DNA of 15,050 nt from an uncultured Clostridia bacterium (GTDB lineage: Bacteria > Bacillota > Clostridia > Christensenellales > Aristaeellaceae): assembly GCA_947600345.1 (NCBI GenBank), contig CANQGC010000043.1, positions 1-15,050 of the forward strand. Reading direction: 5' to 3'. The notes under the pieces are model-generated. The model made no database searches. It had not been told where the DNA came from and worked only from the letters and a program-made list of their open reading frames with translations. Numbering within the stretch: the first letter of the stretch is position 1; the number at the start of each line of letters is the position of its first letter. Made by a program: the position numbers and the translations under genes. Positions 14,601 to 15,050 of this stretch are shown here, in pieces.

Positions 14601-15050
14601 CGTGTTCGTGATGACGAAGCCTTCCGTGACGGTCGTGGTCGGCATGCCGCTCACCGGATCGGTGCTCGCGCTCGTCTGCGTACCCTCCGTCACGACTGAG
14701 TCGTAACCTTCAGGCACGCCGGACTCCTCCACGCTGTAGGTGATCTCCTTGCCGCCCTCAAACTTCGGCAGGTTCTTCCAGTTGTACGTCCAGCCGTTCG
14801 CCTCGCTCAGCGTCACTGCCGGGCCGTAAGGCTCGTCGTCCGCCAGCAGCTGCACTTCAATGCTTTCCGGGCGCAGGCCATCCTGGTTCTCGCCGTCCAC
14901 CCAGACCTTCTGCACGAAGTGCTCTACCGTCTCCGGCTCGTGCGTGTTCGTGATGACGAAGCCTTCCGTGACGGTCGTGGTCGGCATGCCGCTCACCGGA
15001 TCGGTGCTCGCGCTCGTCTGCGTACCCTCCGTCACGACTGAGTCGTAACC
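11643..15050 (-). CDS. Cna_B-repeat cell-wall-anchored surface protein (adhesin or pilin), N-terminus missing
   Basis: Large wall-attached surface protein; 1135 residues are visible, the frame is open at the window edge and no credible start is present. It consists of ten complete Cna_B (collagen-binding protein B-type) domains plus the end of an eleventh, each about 90-115 residues. Each begins with a KVW-type strand, contains LRPxSIxVQLL, NGWTYxWxNLP and YTVxE, and ends with ITNTH. These positions (Lys, Glu, Asn) form intramolecular isopeptide bonds in known Cna_B domains. After the last domain comes a short stalk with two DYDTPL motifs, then LLQTGDD, a membrane helix (FVSGGIGVLALLVLLL) and a basic tail (DRKKRKKEQ). 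That is a sorting signal with Leu where LPxTG has Pro. The stop overlaps the sortase start by 4 nt. N-terminal adhesive or thioester domains, if any, lie outside the window. Confidence 0.93.
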   Translation of the reverse strand, partial: GYDSVVTEGTQTSASTDPVSGMPTTTVTEGFVITNTHEPETVEHFVQKVWVDGENQDGLRPESIEVQLLADDEPYGPAVTLSEANGWTYNWKNLPKFEGGKEITYSVEESGVPEGYDSVVTEGTQTSASTDPVSGMPTTTVTEGFVITNTHEPETVEHFVQKVWVDGENQDGLRVDSIEVQLLADGEAYGAAVTLSEANGWTYNWENLPKNVNDGDGTGSKEIVYSVEESGVPEGYDSVVTKGTQTSASTDGSGSQIEGFVITNTHTPAVTRRGVEKVWDDNQNQDGIRPESIQVQLRKNVSKPSDEDERFVAGVHENFGAPVTLNASNNWSYTWENLPVYDNGLEIEYTIQEVDVPEGYEASYTTRYDAALEGSMPEETKTVLVVTNTHTPEVVEKTVTKAWNDSDDQDGIRPESISVQLLAGGEPSGAAETLNAANGWTHTWTNLPKKANGTDITYTVQEIGEVTGYTTSYSQDTFTITNTHTPETVEKSVTKVWADVNDADNRRPDSIQVQLKANGTASGIPVTLNEANNWSYKWENLPKNAGGKEITYTVEETSVPADYTASYSADTFTITNTHTPVVSRTVRKVWTNDNAALRPGSIMVGLYRNGELLPESGSVTLNADNEWSHTWNNLTKFDPSGVEYTYTVREISGPQDYRSSVTSEGDTFTITNTYVPPMTARTVTKVWDDVGNLDGTRPASITVELLADGTVVRTATLSAANNWRDAWNNLPLYRTGTRTPIVYTVRESGTVEGYTTTVTNGATAFTVTNSHTPNPVSYSVRKVWDDGDNIDGIRPANIQAQLLANGAVYDTQTLTAPNWSYTWTNLPASANGAAVNYTVVEVNGPAEYESTVTQNGTEFVITNSYTPLPQTTELTGTKVWVDQGNARGLRPDAIQVRLYQNGTLMAGRVPTWTRNGNVWTYRFANLPYADANRVPYRYTVDEVPVPGYTTAINGTTITNTINPQTITIEGLKTWVDNNNAAGLRPTQIVVRLLRDGVVIRQQTVMAANGWRYRFANLPDSDPATGRMYEYTIREELVDGYYTRVDGYNLINTLLPPDETTIDDYDTPLGIAQLGDVTEEELEGLVEIGDYDTPLWGELLQTGDDLPVYPFVSGGIGVLALLVLLLGDRKKRKKEQ
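11745..11759 (-). other. Non-canonical sortase recognition motif LLQTG
   Basis: The codons CTG-CTG-CAG-ACG-GGC encode LLQTG, followed by DD, a roughly 16-residue hydrophobic helix and a Lys/Arg-rich end. The layout is that of a cell-wall sorting signal. The second position is Leu (CTG), one base from Pro (CCG). Confidence 0.8.
11886..15050 (-). repeat. Array of ten full plus one partial Cna_B domains
   Basis: The repeats are nearly identical at the N-terminal (right-hand) side and become increasingly divergent toward the C-terminus. The first two complete units carry the same long insert before the last strand (EGTQTSASTD type). The third has a different insert (NVSKPSDEDERFVAG) and the fourth to tenth are compact. 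Every unit keeps the Lys of KVW/KAW/KTW, the Glu of YTVxE and the Asn of the last strand; the final unit has LINTL there. Confidence 0.88.
14584..15050 (-). repeat. 342-bp tandem duplication with 125 bp of exact identity
   Basis: Bases 14584-14708 are identical to 14926-15050 by direct comparison, an offset of 342 bp (114 codons, one Cna_B unit). Identity stays high back to about 14531/14873 with a few substitutions. The second copy runs off the window, so the true extent is unknown. It indicates recent duplication or gene conversion between neighbouring domains. Confidence 0.9.

Noticed and set aside
11091..14699. Open frame of 1202 codons on the plus strand, antisense to the Cna_B and sortase genes
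   Set aside because: The translation is Arg/Val/His-rich with no domain or ribosome binding site. It stays open because the GC-rich repeated codons of the real gene avoid the complements of stop codons.
15020..15035. GTG near the window edge as a start for the Cna_B gene
   Set aside because: It falls inside a Cna_B domain (within the GYDSVVTEGTQTS segment) and the frame continues open to the window end, so the true start is outside.
13300..15050. Regularly spaced repeats that could suggest a CRISPR array
   Set aside because: The repeats are protein-coding, about 270-342 bp apart, in frame and diverged, with no short direct repeats and unique spacers.

Overview
This window is high-GC DNA that reads as a Bacillota (Firmicutes), Clostridia-type genome. 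The indicators are strong AGGAGG-type ribosome binding sites before nearly every gene, sigma-A-type promoters, a class B sortase beside a Cna_B-repeat wall-anchored protein, and RND, GH29 and ABC solute-binding proteins of the kind common in gut or rumen Clostridia. No marker gene fixes the genus, so the taxonomy is inference.

Layout. Positions 1-2874 (+) hold the C-terminal part of an RND-family (HAE1-like) exporter whose start lies upstream of the window. It ends in a cytoplasmic acidic low-complexity tail of about 230 residues. A 13-bp perfect hairpin (2932-2960) separates it from the rest of the window, which is all on the minus strand. Read in transcription order from the right-hand end, the minus strand carries: (i) a sortase operon made of a large Cna_B-domain surface protein (11643-15050, N-terminus missing), a class B sortase with a very long linker (10216-11646) and a secreted protein of unknown function (9155-10219), joined by two 4-nt ATGA overlaps and closed by a hairpin terminator; (ii) a small secreted cyclophilin-like-fold protein (8463-8918) with its own promoter; (iii) two aldo/keto reductases that each carry two C-terminal [4Fe-4S] motifs (7230-8351 and 6119-7216), 13 nt apart, followed by a terminator; (iv) an extracellular sugar-type solute-binding protein (4598-5863) behind a consensus promoter; (v) a cytoplasmic GH29 alpha-L-fucosidase (2992-4305).

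How the genes may work together. The sortase operon looks like a self-contained surface display or pilus-like module: substrate, anchoring or polymerising enzyme, and a third secreted component. All ten complete Cna_B domains keep the Lys/Glu/Asn isopeptide positions, and the two outermost repeats in view share a 125-bp exact duplication. The sorting motif reads LLQTG where LPxTG is expected, which makes the pairing with a class B sortase the most interesting point here. The solute-binding protein and fucosidase fit uptake and intracellular cleavage of fucosylated glycans, but no permease is present and the two genes are separated by a terminator. The two AKR-ferredoxin proteins and the cyclophilin-like protein form a possible redox group.

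No tRNA, rRNA, CRISPR array, transposase, integrase or attachment site was seen.
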